From Lawsonella clevelandensis (lineage in GTDB: Bacteria > Actinomycetota > Actinomycetes > Mycobacteriales > Mycobacteriaceae), in contig NZ_CP009312.1 of NCBI RefSeq assembly GCF_001293125.1, forward strand, positions 810,608 to 874,607: a stretch of 64,000 bases of DNA, read 5' to 3'. The notes under the pieces are model-generated. The model searched no databases, was not told the DNA's origin, and was given only the letters and a program-made list of their open reading frames with translations. The first letter of the stretch is position 1. Each line of letters begins with the position of its first letter. A program made the translations under genes and the position numbers. Below, in pieces: positions 33,248 to 43,736 of the stretch.

Positions 33248-36200
33248 GTGACCACCAGCACCCCCACGCCCCACGACGCCACCCCGGCCACCCAAGCCGC
33301 CAGCACCACCGATGACGGCACCAGCACCGCACCCCGCCGCACCCGCCGCACCCGCCGCCGCGTCGCCATCGCCGCCACCATCACTGGCATCCTCGGATTC
33401 CTCCTTGCCATCGCCTCCGCCGTTCTCCCCGTCCGGCAAGCCGTCGCCACCATCGACTGGCAGCAAACCCAGCAACCCACCAGCGTCGTCTCCCCCCTCG
33501 TCTCCTACCTACCGCAAAACCTCGTGGTCACCCTCCCCTGCGGCAGCGTCGCGGACGCCCCCACTAACACCCTCCTCTTCTCCACCATCCCCGCCAACTC
33601 CGCCAACGCCGGCAGCGAAGGCCTCCAGATCCGCCGCACCCCCGACGCAGCCGGCACCGACTCCCTCATCATCACCTCCAAAAGCCACCTCCTCGCCTCC
33701 ATCGCCGTCACCGCCCTCACCAACCAACCCGCCGACTGCCGCATCACCACCACCGTCCGCGCCGACGCCGGCCCCTCCGACCCCTCCGTAGTCGTCGACG
33801 TCACCGGCAACACCTTCCCCATGCCCGGCAGCAACAATGACGGCACCGAGAACAACAGCCCCGTCAGCGGCGAACTCGCCACCGACTCCACCACCCGGCC
33901 ACAAGTCGTCGGCTTCTTCACCACCCTCCCCCGCGACACCCGCATCCCCGGCCTCACCGCCCACATGGTCGTCGACACCCGCTTCTCCACCAGCCCCACA
34001 CCCCTCAAAACCGCCCTCATGGCCATCGGCGTCCTCACCAGCCTGGCCAGCCTCCTCCTGCTCTGGCGCATTGACCGGATGAGCCGCCGCTACCGCCGCG
34101 ACGCCCTCGCCCTCCGCGAAGACGCCGGCGAAGACCCCGCCGACCTCACCGACACCAACACCGTGGGCGAGATCATTGACTCCACCTCAACTGCCGCTGT
34201 CACCTCCCGCGCTGCCAGTGCAGACGCCGCAGCCGCGGACGCTGGCGACTCCACCCAGTGCACAACCCAGCGCACAGCCCGGCGCAAGCGTGCCGGCAAA
34301 GGCGGCCGGACTCATGCCCACAACCATGGCCGCACCGGTGTGTGGATCACCGACGCTACCGTCACCCTCCTCCTCATCATCTGGCACATCTTCGGCGCCA
34401 ACACCTCCGATGACGGCTACCTCCTCAACATGGCCCGCGTCGCCGACCACGCCGGCTACATCTCCAACTACTACCGCTGGCTCGGCTCCCCCGAATCCCC
34501 CATCGGCTGGTACTACAGCATCCTCCAAGGGCTCACCACCATCAGCACCGCCAGCCCCTTCATCCGCATCCCCACCCTCCTCGCCGGCATTGCCAGCTGG
34601 TTCATCATCTCCCACAGCATCCTTCCCCGCCTCGGCGCCGCCATCCGCACCAACGCCGTCGCCTACTGGACCGCCGGCATGCTCTTCCTCGCCTGCTGGA
34701 TGCCCCTCAACAACGGCCTCCGCCCCGAACCCATCGAAGCCGTCCTCTTCATTGCCTGCTGGGCCCTCGTCGAACGCGCCATCACCCGCGGCAGCCTCCT
34801 TCCCGGCGCCCTCGCCATCCTCGCCGCCACCTTCGCTCTCGGCGCCGGCCCCACCGGCATCATGTGCCTGGCCATCCTCTTCGCCGGGTTCCGCAGCTAC
34901 TGGCAAAACATCCGCATGGGCATCTACACCCTGCGCTCCGCCGGCACCCCCAAAGGCCTGGCCGCCACGGGCGTTTTCGCCCCCATCCTCGCCACCGGCT
35001 TCCTCATCCTCTACACCGTCTTTGCCGACCAAACCCTCGGCGCCATGCGCGAAGCCATCCGCGTCCGCACCGAAATCGGCCCCAACCTCGGCTGGTTCGA
35101 AGACAAAGCCCGCTGGATCGCCCTCTTCGGCATCTCCCCCGACGGCTCCGTCACCCGCCGCTTCCCCATTTTCATCATGCTGCTCATCCTCGGCATCATG
35201 ATCTACACTATTGCCCGCCGCACCCCCATCCCCGGCCTCTCCACCCCCGTCCTCACCCGCGTCGCCGGCATCAGCATCGGCTCCGTCCTCCTCCTTGCCC
35301 TCACCCCCACCAAGTGGACCCACCACTTCGGCACCTTCATCGGCATCGTCGCCGTCGTTGGGGCAGTTGGCGCCGTCCTCATGACCAACCGCGGCATCGG
35401 CATCGCCCGCAACCGCTGGCTCGCCGCCGCCGCCGTCACCGCCGTCACCGCCCTCTCCTTCACCGCCAACAACGACTGGTGGTACGTCAGCCAATTCGGC
35501 ATACACACCAAACACGGTGGCCAAGACTTCCCCACCTTCCTCGGCAAAGCCTTCTCCACCTGGTTCCTGGCGCTGGCCCTCCTCTTCCTCCTCATCGCCG
35601 CCCTGCTGCACTTCTTCCCCAGCATCGACCGCACAGCCACCACCACCAGCAACACCGCCATCCGCAACACCACCTCCTGGCTTGCCCGGCAACCCCTCAT
35701 GCTGGCCGTCCTCAGCACTTTCGTCGTGGTGTTCAGCCTGGTCTCACTCCTCGGCGCCTTCATCCAGCGCTACCCCGCCTACACCGTCGGCTCCGCCAAC
35801 CTCGCCGCCATCAAATCCCACCCCTGCTCACTCGCCGACCAAGTACTGGTAGAACCCAACCCAGGGCGCTGGATCCTACAGCCCGTTGACGGCAGCAACC
35901 CTACCGAAGCCCTCGCCGGGACTCTCCGCGACGGCTTCCGAGCCAACGGACTGCCCGACACCATTGACGACAACCAAACCGAACTCAACACCGGCGACGC
36001 CGTAAAAACCCCCGACCGGCAAAACCACGACGTGCCCCCCTTCGGGCTACCCAGGGACGTCCCTATACTGGGCACCTACCGGGCCGACAACCAAGTCTCC
36101 GCGCACCTCGTCTCCGACTGGTACCGGCTCCCCTCCCAGCGCGACGACAGCCCGCTGCTAGTGCTGACCATCGCTGGCAGCCTCCCCGCCGACGCTGTAC

Positions 36201-36859
36201 AGCTGGAATGGACGACGGATCCACTTCCTACCCCCAGCACAGCCGCAAACACCAGCACTACTGGTGGCAACAGCTATAAGGTCGCCGGCAGCCTCACACC
36301 CATGGACCCCGGCCCCACCCCCAGCTGGCGCAACCTCCGCGTCCGCCGCCCCCACGACCTCCCCGCCAACGCCACCGCCGTCCGCCTAGTCGTCCACGAC
36401 ACCTCCCTCGCTACCGACAAGTGGATCGCCGTCACCCCGCCACGCGTCCCTCAACTCCACACCCTCAACCAGGTTGTCGGTACCACCGACGCCGTCCTTA
36501 TCGACTGGTCCGTCGGCCTCGCCTTCCCCTGCCAGCGCCCCTTCAACCACCGCAACGGCATCGCCGAACAACCCAAGTGGCGTATCCTCCCCAACGCTCC
36601 CAACGTGGAATCCGCCAACGCCTGGGAAGACCGCTTCGGCGGCGGCCCCCTCGGCTGGACGGACCTGCTCTACTATGCAGAAAACGTCCCCACCTACCTC
36701 AACCACGACTGGCTACAAGACTGGGGAACCCTCCAACGCTTCATCCCGCGCGACCCTACCGCAGTACCCGTCACCGTCACCGTCACCCACACCGAGGGCA
36801 ACGGCTTCTACACACCCGGCACCATGCGCGACACCCCACCCGCCCCCAAGCGCACCTAA
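33248..36859 (+). CDS. Emb-type arabinosyltransferase, copy 1 (GT53)
   Basis: A 1203-residue GT-C arabinosyltransferase that extends or branches the arabinan of arabinogalactan with decaprenyl-phosphoryl-arabinose as donor. An N-terminal helix (~residues 38-60) is followed by a periplasmic jellyroll domain. The first catalytic loop NTSDDGYLLNMARVADHAGY (Asp388-Asp389) follows, then SNYYRWLGSPESPIGWYY and LNNGLRPEPIE, about a dozen more helices, and a periplasmic carbohydrate-binding C-terminal domain with WIAVTPPRVP. The length is in the Emb range (about 1,050-1,150), slightly long owing to low-complexity stretches at residues 280-370. The start is GTG 33248. It is one of two emb genes here, against three in M. 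tuberculosis and one in C. glutamicum; which Emb it equals is unresolved. Confidence 0.92.
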   Translation: MTTSTPTPHDATPATQAASTTDDGTSTAPRRTRRTRRRVAIAATITGILGFLLAIASAVLPVRQAVATIDWQQTQQPTSVVSPLVSYLPQNLVVTLPCGSVADAPTNTLLFSTIPANSANAGSEGLQIRRTPDAAGTDSLIITSKSHLLASIAVTALTNQPADCRITTTVRADAGPSDPSVVVDVTGNTFPMPGSNNDGTENNSPVSGELATDSTTRPQVVGFFTTLPRDTRIPGLTAHMVVDTRFSTSPTPLKTALMAIGVLTSLASLLLLWRIDRMSRRYRRDALALREDAGEDPADLTDTNTVGEIIDSTSTAAVTSRAASADAAAADAGDSTQCTTQRTARRKRAGKGGRTHAHNHGRTGVWITDATVTLLLIIWHIFGANTSDDGYLLNMARVADHAGYISNYYRWLGSPESPIGWYYSILQGLTTISTASPFIRIPTLLAGIASWFIISHSILPRLGAAIRTNAVAYWTAGMLFLACWMPLNNGLRPEPIEAVLFIACWALVERAITRGSLLPGALAILAATFALGAGPTGIMCLAILFAGFRSYWQNIRMGIYTLRSAGTPKGLAATGVFAPILATGFLILYTVFADQTLGAMREAIRVRTEIGPNLGWFEDKARWIALFGISPDGSVTRRFPIFIMLLILGIMIYTIARRTPIPGLSTPVLTRVAGISIGSVLLLALTPTKWTHHFGTFIGIVAVVGAVGAVLMTNRGIGIARNRWLAAAAVTAVTALSFTANNDWWYVSQFGIHTKHGGQDFPTFLGKAFSTWFLALALLFLLIAALLHFFPSIDRTATTTSNTAIRNTTSWLARQPLMLAVLSTFVVVFSLVSLLGAFIQRYPAYTVGSANLAAIKSHPCSLADQVLVEPNPGRWILQPVDGSNPTEALAGTLRDGFRANGLPDTIDDNQTELNTGDAVKTPDRQNHDVPPFGLPRDVPILGTYRADNQVSAHLVSDWYRLPSQRDDSPLLVLTIAGSLPADAVQLEWTTDPLPTPSTAANTSTTGGNSYKVAGSLTPMDPGPTPSWRNLRVRRPHDLPANATAVRLVVHDTSLATDKWIAVTPPRVPQLHTLNQVVGTTDAVLIDWSVGLAFPCQRPFNHRNGIAEQPKWRILPNAPNVESANAWEDRFGGGPLGWTDLLYYAENVPTYLNHDWLQDWGTLQRFIPRDPTAVPVTVTVTHTEGNGFYTPGTMRDTPPAPKRT

Positions 36860-36919
36860 GCGCATCTCAGCGCGCCGAAACTAAAGACGAGTAGCGGAAC
36901 AGTCCACTCCGTGACCCTA

Positions 36920-36941
36920 GTAGATGCACTGTAGATGCACT
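36920..36941. repeat. 11-bp perfect tandem duplication
   Basis: GTAGATGCACT occurs twice back to back in the 266-bp gap between the two emb genes. No terminator hairpin was seen in this gap. Confidence 0.7.
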
Positions 36942-37112
36942 CCTCGGGTATCAACAGGACAACAGCACACACCCACTCAGCTCAGCACACTCGAATGTTC
37001 TTGACTAAGGACTATGCTTCTCGCGAAAAGCACAAGCTGACGCCACTGCAGGGCACGCCACCCGGCTGTCCCCCACACTCGTCGATATATTCGGAAATCG
37101 CAGCTCGATGGG

Positions 37113-37118
37113 TAGAAT
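37113..37118 (+). promoter_or_regulatory. -10 hexamer TAGAAT (leaderless candidate)
   Basis: TAGAAT ends 7 nt before ATG 37126, and TTCGGA lies 17 nt upstream of it as a weak -35. The box is inside the longer reading from 37108, which supports ATG 37126 as the real start. Confidence 0.5.
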
Positions 37119-37125
37119 TGTGGTC

Positions 37126-40100
37126 ATGTCTGAGCCTGCACCTCACACGCCACACCATGCTGACACCACCGGCGCCACCACCGCGTCGGCACATCCCGCG
37201 CAATCCGCCGCAGACGGCAAGAAACGTCACACCGTGCCTGCCTTGTGGAACCTCACTACCGCACGGCTCACCGCCGCGATCACCGGCTTCCTCGGCATGG
37301 TGCTCTTCATCCTCGCCCCCTTCCTGCCCGTCAACCAGACCACCGCCACCCTCACCTGGCCGCAGGACAAGAGCGTCACAAGCGTAGAGGCGCCACTCAT
37401 CGCGCACAGCCCCCACAGCATCACCTTGGATGTGCCGTTCTCCGCAGTGCGCGCCATGAAAGGCCAAAAAGACGGCATCATCGCCAGCACCCTCCCTGGA
37501 CAATCCACCCAAGCCACCCAACGCGCCCTCTTCGTCCGTGTCTCCGAACGCACTGTAGACGTCCTCTCCCGCGACACCCCCCTCCTCACCCTCCGCCGCG
37601 CCGACGTCGAAGCTGCCCGCAACGGCAACATCCACATCGACGTTGACAAGAACGGCGCCCGCGCCACCGTCACCGGCCTCAACGAACCCGTCACCTTCAC
37701 CTCCGATGATGCGCACCTCCGCCCCATCACCATGGGTATCTTCTCCGACCTTCCTCTGGACACCCCGCAGGCAGCCATCCAGGGCATGACGATCACCGTC
37801 CACATCGACACCCGCTTCACCACCGAGCCCACCCTGGTGAAACTCCTCGCCATGATCTTCGGCGTCCTCTGCATGATCCTCAGCTGGATCGCCCTGGCCC
37901 GCATCGACAAGATCATCCAACCCACCCCCTTCGCCACCACCGGCTACACCCGCGCTGACGGCACCATCCGCAGCCACTGGCGCAGCTTCACTGCCCTCGA
38001 CGCCGTCGTCTACGCTGTCCTCCTCATCTGGCACTTCATCGGCGCCAATACCTCCGACGATGGCTACATCCACACCATGGTGCGGGTAGCCAACCAAAAC
38101 GCCGGCTACATGGCCAACTACTACCGCTGGTACGGCGTCACCGAATCCCCCTTCGGCTCTCCCTACTATGACATCCTGCAAGGCTTCGCCGGCGCTAACC
38201 CCACCAGCCCCTTCGTGCGGCTCCCCGCCCTCATCTGCGCCATCATCACCTGGATGCTCATCTCCAAGGCCATCATCCCCCGCCTCGGCGAAGGCCTCCA
38301 TACCCGCAAGATCACCACCTGGACCGCGGCCGGTGTCTTCCTCATATTCCACATGGCCTTCAACAACGGCATGCGGCCCGAACCGTTCGTCGCCATGATG
38401 GCCATCCTCACCTGGGCACTACTGGAAAAAAGCATCACCACCCACCGGATGCTGCCGGCCACCGCCGCCGTCGTCACCGCCGCCCTCGCCCTCTCCGGCA
38501 ACCCCACCGGCCTCATGGCAGTCGCCGCCCTCGCCGTCTCCACCCGGCCCCTCCTCCACATTATCCGCGAACGCCGCCCCCAGGTTGGCCTCGCCGCCCA
38601 GCTCGGCCCCATTGGTGCCTCTGGCTTCGCCGTCCTCACCTGTGTCTTCGGCGACCACAACATTGGCGCAGTACTAGAAGCCACCCGCGTCCGCGGCGAC
38701 ATTGGCCCCAACATGCCGTGGCACCGCGAAGTCCTCCGCTACTTGTGGCTCTCCATCCAAACCGTTGATGGGTCCATGTCCCGCCGCCTCGCCGTCTTCA
38801 CCATGCTGTTCTGCCTCATCGTGGTGACGGTCGTGCTGCTCCGCAACCGCGAAATTCGCGGTGCCCTCCCTGGCCCCAGCTGGCGCGCCCTCGGCATCAC
38901 CTACGGCACCCTCATCCTCATGATGTTCAGCCCCACCAAGTGGACCCACCACTTCGGCGCCTACGCTGGCATCGCTCCCGTCCTCGCCGCCCTGGCCGCC
39001 CTCGCCATCGGCAACACCGCCCTGCACTCCCGCCGCAACCGCAGCCTCGTACTGGGCGCCATGGGCTTTGTCCTGGCCTTCTCCCTTGCCACCGTCAACG
39101 ACTGGTGGTTCATCAGCCAGTACCACATCCCGTGGTTCGACAAAGTCCCCCAGATCCACGGGGTGGAATTCTTCAAGATCGTTATGGTCGTCGCCGTCAT
39201 CGCCTTCCTCGTAGCAGGCTGGCAGCACGTCACCCAAGACTTCACCGAGATGAAGGAGCCCTCCACCGCCAAAGGCCGCGAACGCCTCCGCACCCTCGCC
39301 GCCGCACCCGTCACCGTCGTCGCCTGGCTCACCGTCGTCTTCTACCTGCTCAGCTTCGGTAAAGCCGCCGTCTCCCAATACCCCGCCTACTCCATCGCCA
39401 AAGGCAACCTGGGAGTGCTGGCCGGCCACAGCTGCATGATGGCCGACGACGTCCTCGTCGAACCCGACCCCAACAAGGGCATGCTCAAACCCCTCCCCCG
39501 CCAGCAGTGGGAACGCACCCCCGAAGACGGCAACTCCGCTGCCCGCGGCCCACTGGCCGGACCCGGCACCTACAACTTCGAAGCGTGGGGCGTGCCCGGC
39601 CGCGTCCAAGCCGACCCCGTCTTTGTCCAACAAGGCACCGCCGGCACCAACTACAAACCCGAAGTACCCCCCACCAAACAAAGTGGCCAGCCCGGAGGCA
39701 CCGAGGGTGGCCTCGACCCCAACCTGGGTATCAACGGCTCCCGCGCCAAACTGCCCTTCGGCCTCAACCCCAAGACCACCCCCGTGTTGGGCTCCTTCCA
39801 ATACGGCGCCCAACACTCCGCCAAACTCCACACCGCCTGGTACAGTCTGCCCAAGGCAGACCCGGAGCATCCCGTTATCGTGTTCACCGCCGCCGGGCGC
39901 CTCAAGTACCTCAACGTCAACGGCATCGAACGCTACGGGCAGCCCGTCTACCTGCAATACGGTGTCACCCAGCCGGACGGATCCGTGAAGATGCTCGGCC
40001 AAGTCCTCCCTTACGACGTCGGCCCCATCCCCGCCTGGCGCAACATGCGCATCCCCCGCAACGTGATCCCGGCCGAAGCCAACGCTGTCCGCCTAGTGGG

Positions 40101-40560
40101 AGAGGACACCAACCTCGACCCCGACCACTGGGTCGCCGTCACCCCGCCACGCCTGCCACACCTCGTCACTCTGCAGCACTACGTGGGCTCCACCGATCCC
40201 ACCCTGCTGGACTGGGAAATTGCCCTACAGTTCCCCTGCATCCGCCCCTACACCCACTATGCGGGTGTAACTGAGCGGCCCAAGTGGCGCATCACCCCGG
40301 ATCGCGCCTCCACCGTCAACAACACGAACACGTGGGAAGCCACCGAATTCGGCGGCTCGCTGGGCATTACTGAAGGCCTCACCGACTCCGAAGAAGTGCC
40401 CACCTATTTGAAGGACGACTGGGGCCGCGAGTGGGGCAGCCTGGAACACCTGGAGCCCTACGGCACCCGTCAGCCCGGCCTGCCCAAGCGCGCCGAGATC
40501 CAGTACGGCACAGAAAAACGCTCCGGCCTCTGGAACCCCGGTAAAATGAACATCGGCTAG
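37126..40560 (+). CDS. Emb-type arabinosyltransferase, copy 2 (GT53)
   Basis: A 1144-residue GT-C arabinosyltransferase, paralogous to the preceding gene. It shows an N-terminal helix ([18 protein letters not shown]), a periplasmic domain, catalytic loop [17 protein letters not shown] (Asp311-Asp312), [48 protein letters not shown], and a C-terminal periplasmic module with [10 protein letters not shown]. The full-length Emb architecture is intact. The start at ATG 37126 is chosen over ATG 37108 because of the -10 box between them. Its TAG stop overlaps the accD4 stop on the other strand within CTAG. Role: arabinan elongation. Confidence 0.93.
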   Translation: MSEPAPHTPHHADTTGATTASAHPAQSAADGKKRHTVPALWNLTTARLTAAITGFLGMVLFILAPFLPVNQTTATLTWPQDKSVTSVEAPLIAHSPHSITLDVPFSAVRAMKGQKDGIIASTLPGQSTQATQRALFVRVSERTVDVLSRDTPLLTLRRADVEAARNGNIHIDVDKNGARATVTGLNEPVTFTSDDAHLRPITMGIFSDLPLDTPQAAIQGMTITVHIDTRFTTEPTLVKLLAMIFGVLCMILSWIALARIDKIIQPTPFATTGYTRADGTIRSHWRSFTALDAVVYAVLLIWHFIGANTSDDGYIHTMVRVANQNAGYMANYYRWYGVTESPFGSPYYDILQGFAGANPTSPFVRLPALICAIITWMLISKAIIPRLGEGLHTRKITTWTAAGVFLIFHMAFNNGMRPEPFVAMMAILTWALLEKSITTHRMLPATAAVVTAALALSGNPTGLMAVAALAVSTRPLLHIIRERRPQVGLAAQLGPIGASGFAVLTCVFGDHNIGAVLEATRVRGDIGPNMPWHREVLRYLWLSIQTVDGSMSRRLAVFTMLFCLIVVTVVLLRNREIRGALPGPSWRALGITYGTLILMMFSPTKWTHHFGAYAGIAPVLAALAALAIGNTALHSRRNRSLVLGAMGFVLAFSLATVNDWWFISQYHIPWFDKVPQIHGVEFFKIVMVVAVIAFLVAGWQHVTQDFTEMKEPSTAKGRERLRTLAAAPVTVVAWLTVVFYLLSFGKAAVSQYPAYSIAKGNLGVLAGHSCMMADDVLVEPDPNKGMLKPLPRQQWERTPEDGNSAARGPLAGPGTYNFEAWGVPGRVQADPVFVQQGTAGTNYKPEVPPTKQSGQPGGTEGGLDPNLGINGSRAKLPFGLNPKTTPVLGSFQYGAQHSAKLHTAWYSLPKADPEHPVIVFTAAGRLKYLNVNGIERYGQPVYLQYGVTQPDGSVKMLGQVLPYDVGPIPAWRNMRIPRNVIPAEANAVRLVGEDTNLDPDHWVAVTPPRLPHLVTLQHYVGSTDPTLLDWEIALQFPCIRPYTHYAGVTERPKWRITPDRASTVNNTNTWEATEFGGSLGITEGLTDSEEVPTYLKDDWGREWGSLEHLEPYGTRQPGLPKRAEIQYGTEKRSGLWNPGKMNIG

Positions 40561-42098
40561 AGCAGCGGCACCTCATGCTTGCGGTGCGGAGTAAGCAGTT
40601 CCTTATCCCGCAGCTGCGCAAAGGCTTTCCGCAACATCAGGCGCGTATCAGCCGGCTCGATAACAGCATCAATGTAGCCGCGCTCCGCCGCAATGTACGG
40701 GGTAGCCATAAAGGTGTTGTACATGTCGATGAACTGCTGGCGGATCTTCGCACCCTCTTCCGGGCCGGCCGCCTCAATCTCGCGGCGCTTCAGCAAATCC
40801 ACCGCACCCTCCGCACCCATCACCGCAATGCGGGCTGTGGGCCACGCAAAGTTAATATCCGTGCCCAAGTTCTTGGAGCCCATCACGGCGTAACCACCGC
40901 CGTAGGCCTTGCGCAGCACCACCGTCACCTTCGGCACATCGGCGCCTACGATAGCAGCCAGGAACTTGGCGCCACGGTGAATAACACCGTTCTTCTCCTC
41001 CTCGAAACCGGGGAGGAAGCCCGGCACATCCACCACGAACACAATGGGAATGTTGTAGGCGTTGCACAGGGCCACGTGGCGGGCCGCCTTCTCGGCAGCG
41101 CGCGCGTCCAGGCAACCCGACAGCACCTTCGGCTGGTTGGCGATCACACCCACCGGGCGGCCATCCACGCGGGCGAAAGCCGTCACCACGTTAGCGCCGT
41201 AGCCGGGGGTCACCTCCAGCACGTCACCATCGTCAAAAATCTTCACCAGCACATCCATCACGTCGTAGGAGGCGTTATCGGAGTCCGGGATGATGGTATT
41301 GAGGGACAGATCCGAGTCCGTCACCTCTGGTTCCAGGCCGGTACGGCCCAGCGGGGCGGGATCGTTGGAAGAAGTGGGCAGGAAGGACAGCAACCGGCGC
41401 ACATAGGAGAACGCCTCGTACTCGTCCTCGGCCACGTAGTTCACGTTGCCGTACTCCATCTGCTTCTCGGCAGAACCCAGTTCCTCAATGGTGATGTCCT
41501 CGCCGGTGACGGAGCGGATCACGTCCGGGCCGGTAACGAACATGTAGGAGTCTTTGGTGGCCACCACGAAGTCGGTGGTGACGGGGGCATAGACAGCACC
41601 GCCCGCGCACTTACCTAGCATGATGGAGATCTGCGGCGACAGGCCCGACAGCGGGTACTGGCGGCGACCAATTTCGGAGTACATAGCCAGGGAGGTGACG
41701 GCATCCTGCACGCGGGCACCACCGGAGTCATTAATACCAATGACGGGGCAGCCAATCTTGATGGCCAAGTCCATTGCAGCACAGACCTTCTTACCGAAGG
41801 CCTCGCCCACGGAACCACCGAATACGGTGTTGTCATGGGCGTACACCACTACTGGACGACCATCGATGGTGCCGTGGCCAGTGACCACGCCGTCACCATA
41901 CGGGTTCATGGGGTTACCCGGCATCTTCGCCAAACGCCCCATCTCCACAAAGGAGCCTTTATCCAGGAGGGAATCGATACGCTGGCGCGGAGTGGTACGC
42001 CCCAGGGCGGTACGCTTCGCCTTCGAGCGCTCGCTACCAGGGTCCTCCGACTGCGCCATCTTGACCCGGAGATCAGCCAGCTTTTCAGCAGTGGTCAT
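40557..42098 (-). CDS. accD4: Acyl-CoA carboxylase beta subunit AccD4 (Rv3799c-like)
   Basis: A 513-residue carboxyltransferase that makes the carboxylated acyl-CoA extender used by Pks13 in mycolate condensation. [37 protein letters not shown] (N-terminal acyl-CoA/oxyanion site), [30 protein letters not shown] and [13 protein letters not shown] (C-terminal oxyanion/biotin site) are all present and closely follow M. tuberculosis AccD4. The start at ATG 42098 is used; GTG 42104, two codons earlier, sits well behind AAAGGACAGC and may be real. ATG 42128 overlaps the probable transcription start. It is separated from pks13/fadD32, unlike in M. tuberculosis. Confidence 0.93.
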   Translation of the reverse strand: MTTAEKLADLRVKMAQSEDPGSERSKAKRTALGRTTPRQRIDSLLDKGSFVEMGRLAKMPGNPMNPYGDGVVTGHGTIDGRPVVVYAHDNTVFGGSVGEAFGKKVCAAMDLAIKIGCPVIGINDSGGARVQDAVTSLAMYSEIGRRQYPLSGLSPQISIMLGKCAGGAVYAPVTTDFVVATKDSYMFVTGPDVIRSVTGEDITIEELGSAEKQMEYGNVNYVAEDEYEAFSYVRRLLSFLPTSSNDPAPLGRTGLEPEVTDSDLSLNTIIPDSDNASYDVMDVLVKIFDDGDVLEVTPGYGANVVTAFARVDGRPVGVIANQPKVLSGCLDARAAEKAARHVALCNAYNIPIVFVVDVPGFLPGFEEEKNGVIHRGAKFLAAIVGADVPKVTVVLRKAYGGGYAVMGSKNLGTDINFAWPTARIAVMGAEGAVDLLKRREIEAAGPEEGAKIRQQFIDMYNTFMATPYIAAERGYIDAVIEPADTRLMLRKAFAQLRDKELLTPHRKHEVPLL

Positions 42099-42132
42099 GC
42101 TCACAGTTGCTGTCCTTTCTGAGTGCATAACT

Positions 42133-42138
42133 ATTCTA
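42133..42138 (-). promoter_or_regulatory. -10 hexamer TAGAAT upstream of accD4
   Basis: On the minus strand TAGAAT would place transcription start near 42125, giving a short leader that contains AAAGGAC before GTG 42104/ATG 42098. Confidence 0.5.
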
Positions 42139-42232
42139 GTCCACCTGGGACTATCCCAATAGTTAAGGCAAGGCTACCGCAGCAGCACCGCACGCAAAGG
42201 CGGTTAGATTAACGTGGTGGGGCCAATGTGGC

Positions 42233-42260
42233 CAGTCCAACTCTGTCAGTCCAACTCTGT
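42233..42260. repeat. 14-bp perfect tandem duplication
   Basis: CAGTCCAACTCTGT occurs twice back to back, ending at the stop codon of the Rv3802c-like gene, in the gap upstream of accD4. Confidence 0.8.
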
Positions 42261-43195
42261 TAGGCCAATGCCTTATTTATGAGCTTCTCCATCCACTGCA
42301 CAATCCACTGTGTCGCCGTCATCCCCCGTACCACATTCGGATTCGTGTTGTACTCCCCATGCACAGGGTTCTGAGAGAAGAAGTTCGTACCCTTCCGCAC
42401 TAGCATCAACGGATTCATAGTGGCGTTACAAATAATGTCTTTCACCGAACACAACTGGTAAGTGCGATCGTTCAAGGAACCGAACCCGTCATCCCGCCGG
42501 CCCTTCATGGTGGCATCAGACCCGGACAAGAAACCCAAACCCGTGCCCACCAGACCCAGCGCCGCCTCCAGGCCCTTGCCCTGCAGCGGCTCACCCGGGT
42601 TAATGCCCTGGTCGTTCACGCGGCGGCCATCCGCCAGCAGCGCCACACCCAGCACATTCTTGGCCGGCACTGGGCCGCGGTCATTGCCAATCTCGGAGGC
42701 AACGTCACCAGCAATAACAGCACCCTGCGAGAAACCCGTCAGCAAGAACTGGGTGGCCGGGCACTTCTTGTGCATCCGGTTCATCTCCGCCACCAGGCGA
42801 GACTGCCCCTGGTCGCGAGAATCGTTGTAGCTGGCCTCCTGAATCGCTCCGGGGTTACGGAACTGGGCCACATAGGGGACGGTGTAGACACGCACTTGGG
42901 CAGCACTATAGCGCTGCTGCAGTGGGTTGGTGACGTTCAACAGCATGGCATTCCGGCGGAAATGCGGGTGGATGGGGTCGTCATCCGCAGCGGACTCGTA
43001 CGTGCCGGGCACTGCCAACACCTCCACCTGCGGGCACCCCGGGGGGTTCACCGCCTCCTTCTCTATACCGGGCCGGTTACCCACCACATTCCACAGCAAG
43101 GCTGCAATAACCACCAGCACCACTACTAGTGCGAGTACGCCAATGATGATGGTGCGTTTCTTCTTAGGACGCGGGCTAGCAGTCTTCCCCCACAT
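42260..43195 (-). CDS. Envelope lipase/thioesterase, cutinase-like (Rv3802c-like)
   Basis: A 311-residue protein with an N-terminal signal anchor (residues 15-38) and a cutinase-like alpha/beta hydrolase domain. The nucleophile motif is LTGFSQGAVIAGD (Ser156), the acid is Asp253 in VKDIICNAT, and His279 is in QNPVHGEYN. Disulfide Cys pairs typical of cutinase-like proteins are present. M. tuberculosis Rv3802c is an essential phospholipase/thioesterase beside mycolate genes. Here it follows the DUF732 lipoprotein and LGFP mycolyltransferase genes on the same strand and likely belongs to their transcript. Confidence 0.9.
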   Translation of the reverse strand: MWGKTASPRPKKKRTIIIGVLALVVVLVVIAALLWNVVGNRPGIEKEAVNPPGCPQVEVLAVPGTYESAADDDPIHPHFRRNAMLLNVTNPLQQRYSAAQVRVYTVPYVAQFRNPGAIQEASYNDSRDQGQSRLVAEMNRMHKKCPATQFLLTGFSQGAVIAGDVASEIGNDRGPVPAKNVLGVALLADGRRVNDQGINPGEPLQGKGLEAALGLVGTGLGFLSGSDATMKGRRDDGFGSLNDRTYQLCSVKDIICNATMNPLMLVRKGTNFFSQNPVHGEYNTNPNVVRGMTATQWIVQWMEKLINKALA

Positions 43196-43243
43196 AGTGA
43201 GTCCTCTCAGAATCGACGATCAGAATTAAAGTAGGCCTTCACT

Positions 43244-43726
43244 CTACCGGCAATAATGCCGGATTGCCGTACGGGTCAAAATATCGGTGGTCTGCTGCGT
43301 ATCCTGGGAGGCTTTCCCCTGCTGCGCGAGCTGCCCTGCAACAGCCCGCGCCAGCACGGGGTTGAGCCGGCCGGTCTCCGCCTTCCCCTGGCACAGAGAC
43401 TTGCCGGTACCTATCAACGAATCCTCCACACCGTCAACCACAATGCCCTGGGATTTCAGATCCTGCAGGTACTCCTTGTCCTGGGCAGTGCGCATAATAG
43501 TGGAGGGTTCGGGATAATCCTCTGGCAGCTCGCTGGGCCGCGCCGGATTGGTGCTGCTCGAGGGAGAACTACTGGAGGATGTCTGGCGGGAGTTATCCGT
43601 CAACAGTGCGTCACCGGTGCCGGACACTTCCGAATTACCGCAAGCGGTGATGCCCGTCAGCCCCAGCAGGAGAGCCGCGGTGAGTGCACCGCTACGGAGG
43701 AGAGGACGACGGTTATTCTCTCGCAT
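43244..43726 (-). CDS. DUF732-type lipoprotein
   Basis: A 160-residue protein. ATG 43726 lies 10 nt after the mycolyltransferase stop, so the two are likely translationally linked; longer readings overlap that gene. The signal peptide ends in lipobox ITAC (Cys29), then a Ser/Pro linker to about residue 65. The C-terminal domain has the DUF732 pattern: an EYLQDLKSQGIVV helix start, GKSLCQGK with the conserved Cys, and a final IRHYCR with the partner Cys. DUF732 proteins are small secreted mycobacterial proteins of unknown role. A second, membrane-anchored DUF732 protein is at 56317. Confidence 0.8.
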   Translation of the reverse strand: MRENNRRPLLRSGALTAALLLGLTGITACGNSEVSGTGDALLTDNSRQTSSSSSPSSSTNPARPSELPEDYPEPSTIMRTAQDKEYLQDLKSQGIVVDGVEDSLIGTGKSLCQGKAETGRLNPVLARAVAGQLAQQGKASQDTQQTTDILTRTAIRHYCR

Positions 43727-43736
43727 GATGAAGTCC

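Noticed and set aside
34187-35692. 501-codon minus-strand frame opposite emb copy 1
   Set aside because: Low-complexity acidic/Gly sequence produced by codon bias of the emb gene; no family features.
38674-40002. 442-codon minus-strand frame opposite emb copy 2
   Set aside because: Same shadow composition as the other antisense frames.
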